From positions 62,001 to 126,000 of the forward strand of contig NW_025955006.1 of the NCBI RefSeq assembly GCF_022376445.1: a stretch of DNA of 64,000 nt, in the 5' to 3' direction. How positions within the stretch are numbered: position 1 is the stretch's first letter; each line of letters starts with the position of its first letter. Position numbers and translations under genes: made by a program. This DNA comes from Fomitopsis serialis. Its lineage: Eukaryota > Basidiomycota > Agaricomycetes > Polyporales > Fomitopsidaceae. Of this stretch, positions 38,846 through 49,465 are shown piece after piece. Under the pieces are notes generated by a model. That model saw only the letters and a list, made by a program, of their open reading frames with translations, ran no database searches and was not told the origin of the DNA.

Positions 38846-41309
38846 CTGAGGTATTGCGTCCCGTTTATGTCTACGCAGTGCTTTATATTGTCGCCGCCGG
38901 TGTATTAATCACCGCTAATTGGTCTTACACACAGGGCATATCCGCTGACTTCGAGGGGCGCCGAAGTGACAGGGATTTCATTCAACTGAGTTTGATCTAC
39001 GTTCCAACCGCTGTGGTGCAGGAAAGGGTAGGCCGCATAACAACCGATGGCGCACAGAGATGCTTATGCCACTGACATTACCAGGTTTCGATTGCTTGTG
39101 CTCATGGCACTTCCCGCTACGCCGTCGCCATTTCTAAACAGCCAACCATGCTATCAAGACGATTGGTTGACCGTGACCATGCTCATAGTATGAGGGTACT
39201 GTTGAACTCACCAAGTAGGATCGTTCTGTGTGACAGCAGCGAACAGTTACAGGCTTCGAACAGGCTGTACTGCGAGTGCCCACCAGGGTATCATCTGCAT
39301 AAAAGGGCGAAACCCGTTGTGGCCGACGGCAGCCGTCTCCGCCAGTATCACCGCTTGTTGGCAGACAATGTCCTATGCGTACAGGTTAGGTATATTTGGC
39401 CAACATACTCGTACCTTGCCGACTTGTGAAGCAGTCAGGGTCTTGACGTGTCTGAGCCAGACTAGGTCTCAGCCGCCTACGGTTGCCCGATAGTCCGGGG
39501 CCGGGCATTTTGCACGACGCGCCTCAGCCACATCGCGTCGCTCGTCCTCCGCCTCCTCCATATCCTCTGAAACTCATGCAATACTCACGCTACAGCCATA
39601 AATGCCTTCCTACTGCACCGAGAGCACTGTGAACGTCAAAAAAGAGGTACTGGTAAGTCCATACTGGCCTGAAACCTCTCGAGAAAGCTCGACGACCCCG
39701 GGAAGTGGTAAGCGCCCGACGCGACTCGTGCGCACGTCTGGAGGATAGTACCTATGTACACCTTTCTGGATAGACTAAAGGCAGGATCGGAAAGGTGCTC
39801 TGCAGGGAAAAGGATATAATATATGGTGAGTCATCATATGCACACACTGTGTCTTTACTTCTCAGACTACGGGTGCGGCTCGAATCGGAGCGGCCCATGT
39901 TCTCAGACTGAACAGCATTGCAGGCACAGTACCTGATCTGCGAATTCAACCGCCACAGAGAGCACAGCGAGGGGAAGCACTGTGGGGCTTTCACATGTAT
40001 TCGTGGCTGTAACAGGTGAGTGATAGCATTATAATGTTGTCTCGGAGTCGTACTGTGCCGCAGGCCTTCGTGTATATCGACAAAGAGAAATATATAGTGT
40101 CTCAAATTGTACGCATACATCACTCCATCACCACCAGACATAGCATGTGCACTGAAGTACTGAATGCTGAGGACTGGATGCCTACACCGTGAGCCTCAGA
40201 AAGCCTTACACTGTATAGTAACAGTAAGATTTCACTGGGCCTGCCGGACGCACACTGCGATGTTGGTGCCGAGGGTCGTACAACCCTATGATCATGATCT
40301 GTATACCTGTTCGACATCCCACATACTTGTATCAAATATCCATGCACCATAGTCATCATACAGTTATGTCCTCTAGACTTCGAGTCCGAGCGAGTCGCGG
40401 CGTTGTCGGGCGCTTACCACTTCCCGGGGTCGAGCTTTCTCAAGAGGTTTCAGGCCAGTATGGACTTACCAGTACCTCTTTTTTTGACGTTCACAGTGCT
40501 CTCGGTGCAGTAGGAATGCATTTATGGCTGTAGCGTGAGTATTGCGTGAGTTCCGGAGGATATGGAGGAGGCGGAGGACGAGCGACGCGATGTGGCTGAG
40601 GCGCGTCGTGCAAAATGCTCGGCCTCGGACTATCGGGCAACCGTAGCCGCCTGAGCTAGAAGATATCCAGGAATTCTGCCAGACACTTATGTACCTAAGC
40701 TGATGATCACTGTTCCCTGAGCATTGTTGCGGTGCCATAGTACTGCAACATACCTTCGTTGCAGTCCAACAGCTTCGAGCCAGGCCGGGAGGATATTGCA
40801 CGAAGTGAACTTGAACATGATGCATGAGTACTCGGGATTCTAATCACTTCATTGCGGCACTGGAGCGATGCTACTTGCCTCTGAGCAGTACTACGCATGC
40901 ACCCCATGCCATAGTGCGTCGCACTTGCAGATATATTAGCCCAGGATACGCGCAGCACGAACGTGGATGGCTGCCAACCCTGGAAACACTTGAACTCGGT
41001 AGAATAGAACAAATGGGCCGCACCATCGTCCGTCGGCGTTTGTCCCATGCACAAACCACGACAGACATGGCATAACCAACTGGTGGTCCCCTATTGCGCG
41101 ATCACGAATGTCAGAGCTTTCGGACGTTCCCAATAAAGCCTAACGCTGCTCTTGCCAGTGATCCAGGCGCGGCGGATCCCCGTCAAGGACTTCCTCCTCG
41201 GGCTCAGTAACGCACAACGTCCCGCTGCCCACTCTTACCCCCCCAGCTTCAACGTTCACGTTCAACGTCAACCCGGACTGAAACTCGGACTCGCTCGACT
41301 GGGATTGAG
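38846..41309. other. gene-poor region
   Basis: No intact gene recognised. It contains the inverted duplication listed separately (39461-40659). The right end must hold the promoter of the peroxiredoxin gene. Confidence 0.5.
39461..40659. repeat. inverted duplication, arms about 268 bp, 662-bp spacer
   Basis: 39461-39728 and 40391-40659 are reverse complements with scattered differences, for example a 3-bp indel next to CCCCGGGAAGTGGTAAG. Identity is about 90-95 percent by eye. No terminal TA or other target duplication was found, so this may be an inverted segmental copy rather than a transposon. The arm contains the phrase TACTGGTAAGT, which looks like an exon end and a splice donor. The copied piece may therefore come from a gene. 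Confidence 0.75.
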
Positions 41310-42381
41310 ATGGCACCACGCGCAAAGAGCACTGCAGAGGCGTCCGAGCCGACGAGGCGATCGACTAGGATATCGTCCCAGCCCAAAAGCGAGCCGGCGA
41401 CAGAGGTGAAGAAGGCCGCGCCGAGGGCGAAGAAACGGACTGCAGACGAAGGCGGTGACGAGACCCCTGCAGTGAAGAAAGTACGTGTTGAATGCGTGGT
41501 GTCAGCGTTTCCGGCGTTGGAGACGAACAAAGAGCTTGTTCTCTTCTTGAGAAAAATCCAGTTCCACGGTGTGCTGAGTGGGAATGCTCATGCGGGTTTT
41601 GCACATCTAGAGCAAAGCGAAGGAGGCCGCCGCCGAGGCACCCGACACCGAAGAATCGAACGAAAGTGAGCTTCCTCCAGTTCTTTCCAAGTTTTCCTCG
41701 AGTCTGAGACGAGTCCGCGACCCCAGAGGCTGCGAAGCTCGCCACGATCGACGTCGGCGACGTGCTCCCCTCGCTCACGCTCAAGAACGAAAAAGGCGAG
41801 GACGTCGACGTCGCGACGCTCGCTGCCGACAAGGGCGTCATCTTCTTCCTCGTCCCCAAGGCCGACACGCGTGAGTGCCCGCCCCGCACCCCTCCTCGCC
41901 CATCTGGCTAACGCGACCCCGCAGCCGGGTGCACAACGCAGGCCTGCGGGTTCCGCGACGTCTACCCCGACTTCACCGCGCACAATTTCGCCGTCTACTG
42001 CCTCAGCGCGGACAGCCCCAGCGCCCAGACCAAGTGGCAAGACAAGGTCCGTCCCCGTCCCCGCCTCCCCTTCCCCCTGCCACTGCCGAGCACTGACCCG
42101 CCCGACGCACGCAGAAGGAGCTCCCGTACCCGCTCCTCTCCGACCCGCAGCGCGTGCTGATCACCGCGCTCGGCGCGGGCGAGGGCGGCAAGACGAAGCG
42201 GAGCCACTTCGTCTTCGAGAAGGGCGGCAAGCTCGTCGAGAAGAAGATCCCCGTCAAGCCTGCGGACAGGTGCGTTGCGCGCAGGTCCCGACTCGTGGAT
42301 AGGTACTGACTGTGGTCTGGCGTCGTGGGCAGCCCGAAGCTCGCGCTGGAGTACGTCAAGAGCGTCGCGGCGGCCGCGTAG
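41310..42381 (+). CDS. nuclear-type peroxiredoxin (Dot5/BCP family)
   Basis: Thiol peroxidase of the BCP/PrxQ class, like yeast Dot5, reducing hydroperoxides with thioredoxin. Exons 41310-41480, 41611-41665, 41709-41870, 41925-42046, 42115-42269 and 42333-42381 give 237 residues. The first about 75 residues are a basic Lys/Ala/Pro tail with RRSTRISSQPKSEP and KKRTADE, suiting nuclear localisation. The peroxidase domain follows: VGDVLPSLTLKNEKGEDV, then PGCTTQACGFRD with peroxidatic Cys132 and resolving Cys137 five residues later, the atypical 2-Cys pattern. RSHFVFEKGGKLVEKK and YVKS complete the fold. The third exon acceptor (41709) is the only one that keeps frame. The N-terminal tail resembles that of the H1-like protein at 50.2 kb. 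Confidence 0.9.
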
Positions 42382-42733
42382 GTGTGGATCTAAGACGCCT
42401 GGACGGCTCGAGCCCGTACGGGCTCGCAAGACTTTCTCTTTCAACCTCTCTACTTAGCTGTGAGATGTCGGATGCTTTCTTGCTGTGTTCTCTGTCCCGT
42501 GTTCTGTACGCATATACGCATGTACCACTACCAATAATCACAACCGTCGACGAACGACGTTCTCGTCTCCTGGAGACCCAGTGACCCCTGAAGACCGCGC
42601 GACCACACTCCAGTCCAGCCCGCAAGCAAACACAGCAGCCACGGGAAGATCGCATTATACGGGGGGGTATTCGAGCACTTCCCACTTCCGCTTCCACTTA
42701 ACATACAGTGTGTCGACTCCAACAAACCACCCT
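42382..42733. other. convergent intergenic region
   Basis: Holds the 3' ends of the peroxiredoxin (+) and WASP (-) genes. No gene seen. Confidence 0.6.
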
Positions 42734-44290
42734 TCAATCCCATTCATCCTCCTCATCCTCCTCCTCATCGCTATCCCCCAGCTTCTTATTCCTCTCCAAC
42801 AGCGCCGCCGCCAACGCCTGTGTCAAGTCGCCTCCCCCTCCCCCGCTCGAGCCCCCGCCCGCGCTCTCCTCGGCAGCAGGCGGCGACATCGCGCGCGGCG
42901 GCGCGCCGTCCGTCTTCCTGAGCGAGTGCACGCCCGCACCCTGGATGGACGCGAGTAGGTCCGCGCGGCCGGGCTGCGGCGCGGGGAGGCTTGCGCCGCC
43001 TCCACCTGGGGGCGGAGGAGGTGGAGGCGGAGGGGGCGCGCCGCCTGGAGGAGGTGGCGGCGGTGGGGGAGGAGGGGGTGGAGGACCACCGGAGGGAGGC
43101 GGCGGTGGTGGTGGTGCGGGCGGAGGCGGGGCACTGCCTGAGGGAGGCGGCGGAGGTGCGGGAGGAGGTGCGCTGGGGCGTGTTGGGGGCGCGGGGGAGG
43201 TGCGGGGGGCGCAGCAGAGGGACGTGTGGGCGGGAGAGGCGGTGGGGCTGGGGGCGCGGCTGTCGGGCGCGAGGGAGGCGTTGGAGGCGCGGGCGAAGGG
43301 ACTGCGCGCGAGGGGGGCGCTGGTGGTGCTTGCGGCGGCGCTGGCGAGGGGACGCTGCGGCTCGGGGGTGCCGGGGGTGCCGGGGAGGGCACGACGCGAG
43401 AGGGCGGGGGACGCGAGGGCGGGGCTGGCGGGGGAGTCGGGGGCGCGGCGGGCGCGTCTTGCGCGACGGTCGGGCCGCGGCGAGGAGCAGGCGGCGGGGG
43501 TGGCTTCTTCTTCGCGGAGGGCGCGGGCGGCGGGGCCTTCTGCGCGTCGCGGACGAAGTCCTTGATGAAGTCCATATTGCTGTCGATCATCTCGCGCGCG
43601 ATGCCCTGGCTCTCGAGCTGCTGGAGGAAGGACGTCCACGACGGGTCGACGTTCGTGGACGTGAACCCCTTCTCGGCGTCGTACCCCATGTGCGCGACGT
43701 GCTTGAACGAGCCCGCCGTCGGCCCCGAGATCATCGACTTGTCGATCTTGCCGCCCTTGGAGGCCTTCTTCTTCTTGGAGGACTTGGTCTTCTCTTTCTC
43801 TGCGAGCAGCGGTGAGTGGCGCGTGGCGCGTGGGTGTGACCGGGAGACGCACCAGTGCTCGGCTTCGTGGTGGTCACTTTCTTGTAGAACGTCTTCGCTT
43901 CGCCTTCGTCGGCGAAGACCACGCCGATCATGCAGTCCTGAGCGAGCTGTCAGCACATCGACGATGCGCGTATTCACCACTCACATCGCCAGGAAAGGAG
44001 TGGAAGAACGGGCGGTCCTGGTTATACTCGAAGCCCTCATAGAGCTCGTGCTCCCAGATGATGCCGCGCGTGCCCGCGAGGTCGACCATCTTCATGATGA
44101 GCGCATTCCGGGCCTTGTCCGTGACGAACGCGAGCGCGCCCTGCAGCCCGGCGTACGACCACTCGCTCGGCTGCGGGTAGGCGTAGTAGATGCGCGCGAG
44201 CGCGGCGGTGTGGATCTTGTTGCTGCTGGCGGGGATCGCGGTCTTGACCTTGGACTTTTCGTCGCTGGAGAGCGTGGACTGGGCGGGCAT
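42734..44290 (-). CDS. LAS17: Wiskott-Aldrich syndrome protein homolog (Las17/Wsp1)
   Basis: Activator of the Arp2/3 complex, driving actin patches and endocytosis. Minus-strand exons 43985-44290, 43853-43937, 43224-43799 and 42734-43137 give 456 residues. Domains in order: WH1/EVH1 (about 5-120, with ALARIYYAYPQPSEWSYAGLQGALAFV and GIIWEHELYEGFEYNQDRPFFHSF); a Lys-rich linker; a CRIB/GBD-like motif ISGPTAGSFKHVAHMGYD (from about 153); a Pro-rich region with many PPAPPSR units; a WH2 motif (DLLASIQGAGVHSLRKT, from about 381); and an acidic tail ending DEEEDEEDEWD with the penultimate Trp expected for Arp2/3 binding. The last intron (43138-43223) lies inside the polyproline tract, where two frames both look Pro-rich; it restores the frame but should be verified. 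It is divergent from calmodulin. Confidence 0.9.
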
Positions 44291-44626
44291 CGGGGTGGTG
44301 GTGGTGGTGGTGGGAGGAGGAGCAGAGCCGGGTGTGAGCGTACGCTGTGCCGCACTGTGCTCGAGCTTGATGTCACTGTCAGCGGGCGATTGTCCGCGGA
44401 ATAGGTGCGGATAAGTCCCCGACAAGGCTTGTCTTGTGTAAAACAAGGTGCGCCCAAATTAGACTGGCGATTGCCGAGAGATCCTACCATCCATCAGCGC
44501 CTGGGCGAAAGGGGAAAGTAGCCCTGCCCTTGCCCTGCTCTCGTCCTCTCTATCGCCCTCCACCGTCCACGTCCTCAACGCTACTCGCACGAATACCACA
44601 CCAAGCACTCCTTACCTTCCCCCACC
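44291..44626. promoter_or_regulatory. bidirectional promoter of LAS17 and calmodulin
   Basis: 336 bp between the ATGs of two divergent genes. It includes a GT/GA-rich tract next to the LAS17 start (about 44291-44320) and a pyrimidine-rich tract (44515-44560) before the calmodulin start. No TATA box is evident. Confidence 0.5.
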
Positions 44627-45507
44627 ATGGCCGACCAACTGGTGAGTCACCCCGCTCCCTCTCCCGCTGTCGACGCTGCACGCTAACACGCACCGTACAC
44701 CGCGTAGTCTGAGGGTACGTGCATGTGTCTTGGCCGACACGACTGCATGCTGACACGTCCGCGCTTACAGAACAGATCTCTGGTATGTATTCACGCGCGA
44801 GGAAGGGAAGAGCTGGCACTGACCGTCACACGCGCCGTGATCAGAGTTCAAGGAGGCCTTCTCGCTCTTCGACAAGGGTACGCTCCAAGCACCGCCCTCT
44901 CTCCCTCTGATACTGACATCTACCCCTACCCTCTTCACCCGCGCAGATGGCGACGGCACGATCACCACGAAGGAGCTGGGCACGGTGATGCGTTCGCTCG
45001 GGCAAAACCCGACGGAGGCGGAGCTACAGGACATGATCAACGAGGTCGACGCGGACGGGAACGGCACGATCGACTTCCCCGAGTTCCTGACGATGATGGC
45101 GCGCAAGATGCGCGACACGGACAGCGAGGAGGAGATCAAGGAGGCGTTCAAGGTCTTCGACAAGGACGGCAACGGCTACATCTCCGCCGCGGAGCTCAGG
45201 CACGTCATGACCAACCTCGGTGAGTGCGCTTGTCTCCGTGCAGGAGCGGCGATGCTGATCGTGCGGGTGGTGCGCAGGCGAAAAGCTGTCGGACAACGAG
45301 GTCGACGAGATGATCCGCGAGGCGGATGTCGATGGTGACGGTCAAATCAACTACGATGGTGCGCCTTCGCCGTTCAGTGATCCGTTGCTTCTCTAACATC
45401 CGTGCCATCCTCCTGGCCCGCGCAGAGTTCGTGAAGGTACGCTCGCCACCTAGTCATCCGCGTTGCCACCATGCTGATCCGTCCCGCAGATGATGCTCTC
45501 CAAGTAA
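44627..45507 (+). CDS. CMD1: calmodulin
   Basis: Four-EF-hand calcium sensor. Eight exons: 44627-44641, 44708-44714 (7 nt), 44770-44781 (12 nt), 44845-44877, 44947-45219, 45278-45358, 45426-45436 (11 nt) and 45490-45507. Together they give exactly 149 residues, the canonical size. Loops: [36 protein letters not shown] and [12 protein letters not shown], all with the Asp/Glu ligands intact. The N-terminus MADQLSEEQISEFKEAF and C-terminus FVKMMLSK are standard. The tiny exons were placed because only that splicing restores this highly conserved sequence. Expected targets are calcineurin and CaM kinases, none in this window. Confidence 0.97.
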
Positions 45508-45972
45508 AGACATGTACAACTAGTCCCTCTCCGTTATCTATTTGCGAGCCCCGCGGTATGGTAGTACATCCACAATGCAATGACAGAAACCCTCTATATA
45601 CCTCTAGCTGCCTTTTTTGCGCGTGTCCTGAATGTCTCGCGTGAGCCATCCAAGACTCGTTTGTGCACCATTACCCTCTGCGATACCGTGCCTTACGGTG
45701 CGGTACCGGGGACGCTAATGAGGAAGCCCGAGATCGGGCCGAGACGTCATAGATCCGTGCATAGTGCCACTGCGGGGGGCCACTCCATCCGCCTCCGCAG
45801 CGACTCCATTCTCCTCTGCCGCTGCGCTCACAACAAACCTACACAGCACGAACCCTATAAGAGCAACCGTCTCCATCCGAATCTTTCTTCACTCACTCAC
45901 CCCGCTACGAATTCGCGATCCACATTCATCTCATACCCCTATCCACTCAAAGTCATCGAATCTACTACCACC
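45508..45972. other. intergenic region
   Basis: Between calmodulin and the small conserved gene. It contains the latter's promoter, with a pyrimidine-rich leader (about 45880-45970). No gene seen. Confidence 0.55.
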
Positions 45973-46332
45973 ATGTCGCCCACGAACAACGGCAACGAGA
46001 ACTCGTTCAACATCCTCCCGCACCCCGCCGTACGTCCCACCAGCTCCGTTACCGCAGCGGATGACTAACATTGTTGGTGCTCATCGGTATAGAGGACGAA
46101 CGACCCGCGCGACCTCGAGCCGCCCCAGCTCGGCGCGGGCCTGAACAGCAATCCGGAGCAGCAGGCGTTCCACGCGCGCGGGCCGTACAAGCCCAGCCAG
46201 CAGGTGATGCAGGGCGTCGAGCAGCCTAGGGTACGTACCGATCGAGACTGTTGGGATTTGGTGGCTGACTCAAGTGTGTAGAGCCGCGAGGAGCTGAAGG
46301 CGAGGGCTGCAGAGCTGAATGAGCGGCGTTGA
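45973..46332 (+). CDS. small conserved hypothetical protein
   Basis: Exons 45973-46029, 46093-46230 and 46282-46332 give 81 residues. The protein is hydrophilic, with many Asn, Gln, Pro and Glu, and has no membrane segment or cysteine. Recognisable blocks are NSFNILPHPA, GLNSNPEQQAFHARGPY and a C-terminal SREELKARAAELNERR that should form a charged helix. I recall similar small proteins in other agaricomycetes but know no function. Clean phase-0 introns and an intact frame argue that it is a real gene. Confidence 0.7.
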
Positions 46333-47077
46333 GGCTCATCTGGGCGTCGCGACCCTCCAGGACGTTGATGTATTTGTATTTCTACTTGGATGAGTGTTAA
46401 GACTGGGGGGAGAGTAGTAGGATGTTTTGCTGCCGACTCAATGCGCACTGCGGCCAATGCTAGCGCTGTATGGTGGTGATACCATTCGCTGAACCCTCCA
46501 CTTGGAATGGTGTGATATTCCGGCTGACTTGTGACGGAGAGTTGAGCAATGTGTCCCCTTGGATGTGTCTATCCCGAACCGCACCATACACTGAGTATGT
46601 ATGTTACGAAGTGCGTATCGCCAAGGATCACAATGTGCATGCAGGAATATTGTATATTGTATATAATTGAGCGCTTGAGCGTCCATCTAATCTTATCGCG
46701 AGTGTATCGAACAGAGATCTCAGCCACCATAGCATTTCTGGCCCGGGTTTCCCTCGGTCCGAGAGCAAGATAACTATCCAAGCTGAGGTGTAAAGAGATC
46801 TCGATACATCTCAGGTATGTTTTGCATCGCTTTTGCTGTGATGATTTTATGCGCATAAAACATTGCATAAACACGGATGTCCTGAATACCTTCGTGACGA
46901 GGGCACCCATAGACGCCCAGACACCCTACCTAGGGTGGCTGAGATCCTGGCCCGATACAGTACCACGTGCACGTTACGCGTCTCATCCAACGCGCGGCGC
47001 GTCCACCGTCCCTACTTACACCGCTCGCTCCTCGACCCTCAGTCTCCGTCAGCTCTCTCTGTCAACGTGTGCCAGCC
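46333..47077. other. intergenic region with a MITE-like repeat
   Basis: Space between the small gene and PUP3. The right part carries the repeat listed separately; the remaining about 115 bp before the PUP3 ATG is the likely core promoter. Confidence 0.55.
46700..46963. mobile_element. MITE-like TIR repeat upstream of PUP3
   Basis: Left end TGTATCGAACAGAGATCTCAGCCACC and right end (inverse) TGTATCGGGCCAGGATCTCAGCCACC match with a few differences. They also match the ends of the MITE at 20.5-20.9 kb. The length is about 264 bp and it is non-coding. It ends roughly 115 bp before the PUP3 start codon. Confidence 0.6.
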
Positions 47078-47926
47078 ATGGTAAGCTTCTTGGTACTAGC
47101 TCTGTGTTTGATCAGCGCTGACACGGTGCCGACAGTCGATCATGCAATATAACGGTGGCTCCGTCATAGCCATGGTGGGGAAGGATTGTGTCGCCATCGC
47201 GAGCGACCTCCGGTTAGGCAACCAAGCTCAGGGTATCTCGTCAAATTTTGAAAAGGTTAGTATTGTCGACTCTCCAAGGAAGAGGCTGTCTGACTGCCCG
47301 GCAGATTTTCGCCATGACAGAGCGAACATACGTCGGTCTGCCCGGACTCGCAACAGACGTACTGACCCTGTGCGTGCCCCGTCCCTCCTAACGCCCCAAA
47401 TCCTCACTGCCTCCCCCAGCCACGAACAGCTCCGCTACCGGCTCAACATGTACACCATCAAAGAAGAGCGCACCATGGAGCCCGAGACGTTCATCCACCT
47501 CATCTCCTCGACGCTCTACGAGAAGCGCTGGGGCCCGTACTTCATCGAGCCCGTGCTCGCGGGCCTGCAGAAGACGCCCGCGGGCGCGTTCCGCCCGTTC
47601 ATCGCGAGCACGGACCTCATCGGCTGCATCAACTTCGCGAAGGACTTCGTCGTCGCGGGGACTGCGAGCGAGAAGCTCTTCGGTGTCGCGGAGGGCCTGT
47701 GGGAGCCGGACTTGGAGCCGGAGGACCTGTTCGAGACGATCAGCCAGACGCTGCTGAACGCGGTGGACCGGGATGCGTACTCGGGTTGGGGCGCGGTTGT
47801 GCATGTGATGTGAGTGTCGGGTCTGCGCGCGGTGCGGTGTGGGGATGTGAGCTGACTGGCGGCGTGCCTTTTTGTAGAACGAAGGACAAGGTGATCAAGC
47901 GTACGCTCAAGGGCAGGATGGACTAG
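47078..47926 (+). CDS. PUP3: 20S proteasome subunit beta type-3
   Basis: Structural, non-catalytic beta-3 subunit of the 20S proteasome core. Exons 47078-47080 (ATG alone), 47136-47255, 47305-47369, 47420-47809 and 47878-47926 encode 208 residues. The protein starts MSIMQYNGGSVIAMVGKDCVAIASDLRLG; as in other beta-3 subunits there is no long propeptide and no N-terminal catalytic Thr. Typical blocks are FAMTERTYVGLPGLATD, RYRLNMYTIKEERTMEPETF, LYEKRWGPYFIEPVLAG, GCINFAKDFVVAGTASE, LFETISQTLLNAVDRDAYSGWGA and C-terminal KRTLKGRMD. The first exon holds only the start codon. An alternative start at the downstream in-frame ATG (47142) would drop just two residues. Confidence 0.95.
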
Positions 47927-49465
47927 TCGTCTCCGCTGTATATTCTTTGTGTCGTGTGTGTGCTTTTCTGTTATCGGAGCATCTGAACCTCACATCCGCC
48001 GAGCGACGCCTGCATGCCCACGTCCCGATAGGAAGCGCAAGTTATGGATGGGTGTGCCGGCTTGAAATCGACGTGCCCTTGATCCACCTAGGCAGTCAGT
48101 TGCGTTTAGCGTAAGTACACCTATGGACCCGCCATGCCTAGGCTCGACATCATCGGTTCCCGTCCAAGAGGTATCATAATACTGTGGATCTAAGTAGCCT
48201 CGTAAGATATTATCGCACAGTGGCTGGGTCATCGGTCCTTCACTTCCAGCTCGATCCAGTATGATCGGGTCTCAAAGCGATATGCCTAACACGCCTGACT
48301 TGGAATCAGGACGACAAGAACTGCAAACCCGGGTTCTTACGTGCTACCAGTACATAGCTTCACGAGGCGGCGCGCATTGTGATACGAGATACCGCAATCC
48401 ATCGCCGAATGTCGCTGCGACTCGAGCGAGGGTTCTCTTTTGCTGCGTATGGCACACTGCGCCTCTGAATTCGGCACCGCAGCCGCTGTCCCTCGACAGT
48501 CGTGAAGTATTTCGCTGTCCAGGGCCATAAGCAGTTTCTCTTATGAACTTGATTGGGAGCACTGAGCGACATGGCAGCCTGGCAGGGCGATATGCATGCA
48601 AGCCAACGTGTCGACTAACCTAAGTACTTACACGCACGGGGGTGACGGGTAAGAGTGCTCGGATTTGCATTGTAAATACAAAGAACTTGCAGATCAGACG
48701 GATCGGTTACTGGTGGACTGCCCGGGGACTGCACCGTCAGTATCCAGAATGTACGGAACGCTGGATGTACGGACATCATAGTCTCATACAGCTTCCTGGT
48801 TCCTGGATTGCGGTGCTATTGGATCCCGCTGGCATGAGTGCGTGAGCACATCAAGCAAGGCTGCGTATACCAGCATATGGATCCGTTCATACGTTGTTCG
48901 ACGGGTATATGGGATGGCTGTCAAGTCTGACTGAGTGGCGTCGTCGGCTAGCCGCATGCACACCGTCCAGGGAGAGAGATACTCAAACAACATCAATATA
49001 CATAGAACATACACACATCGGATGTACTGTCCCTACGCCACCAAGGAGAAAAGGCTCTGTACAGCGTCCCGCCCACCCGGCCGACCCATTCCCATCAGAC
49101 TACTAGTATAACAGTTCAGTGCGAGTACGCGTGCCTGAGATGACGGTAGCGATGACAGTGACACAACAGCGGTGCTTCGAGTTGCGGCACAAAGCGAGGA
49201 TATGAGTGAGGAAGAGAGCTGAAGACAAAGGCAAAAGAGGAACCAGGAGCAGAAGGGAAGAAGAGACGGAAATAGGAATAAGAGAAGAGAAGGCTGCGCG
49301 CGAGCCACGTCATAGACTTGGGATACAGCCGATAATGTAAGAGAAGAGGGAGGGTGAGAGAGAGCAGGTCGAGGAGATGGGTCGTGGTGCATTCGTGTGT
49401 ACGCTGGATTGGGATAGAATCAGCACACAACTGCATTGTCGATGGAACCGGATAGCATACCGTTA
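47927..49465. other. intergenic region
   Basis: 1.5 kb without a recognisable gene. A GA-rich strand asymmetry occurs at 49180-49380 on the plus strand, downstream of the minus-strand H1-like gene. Confidence 0.55.

Noticed and set aside
42708..44404. Long plus-strand ORFs rich in Gly, Ala and Arg opposite the WASP gene
   Set aside because: They are the mirror of the Pro-rich and acidic coding sequence on the minus strand. They have no domain, and the minus strand has a full WASP domain order.
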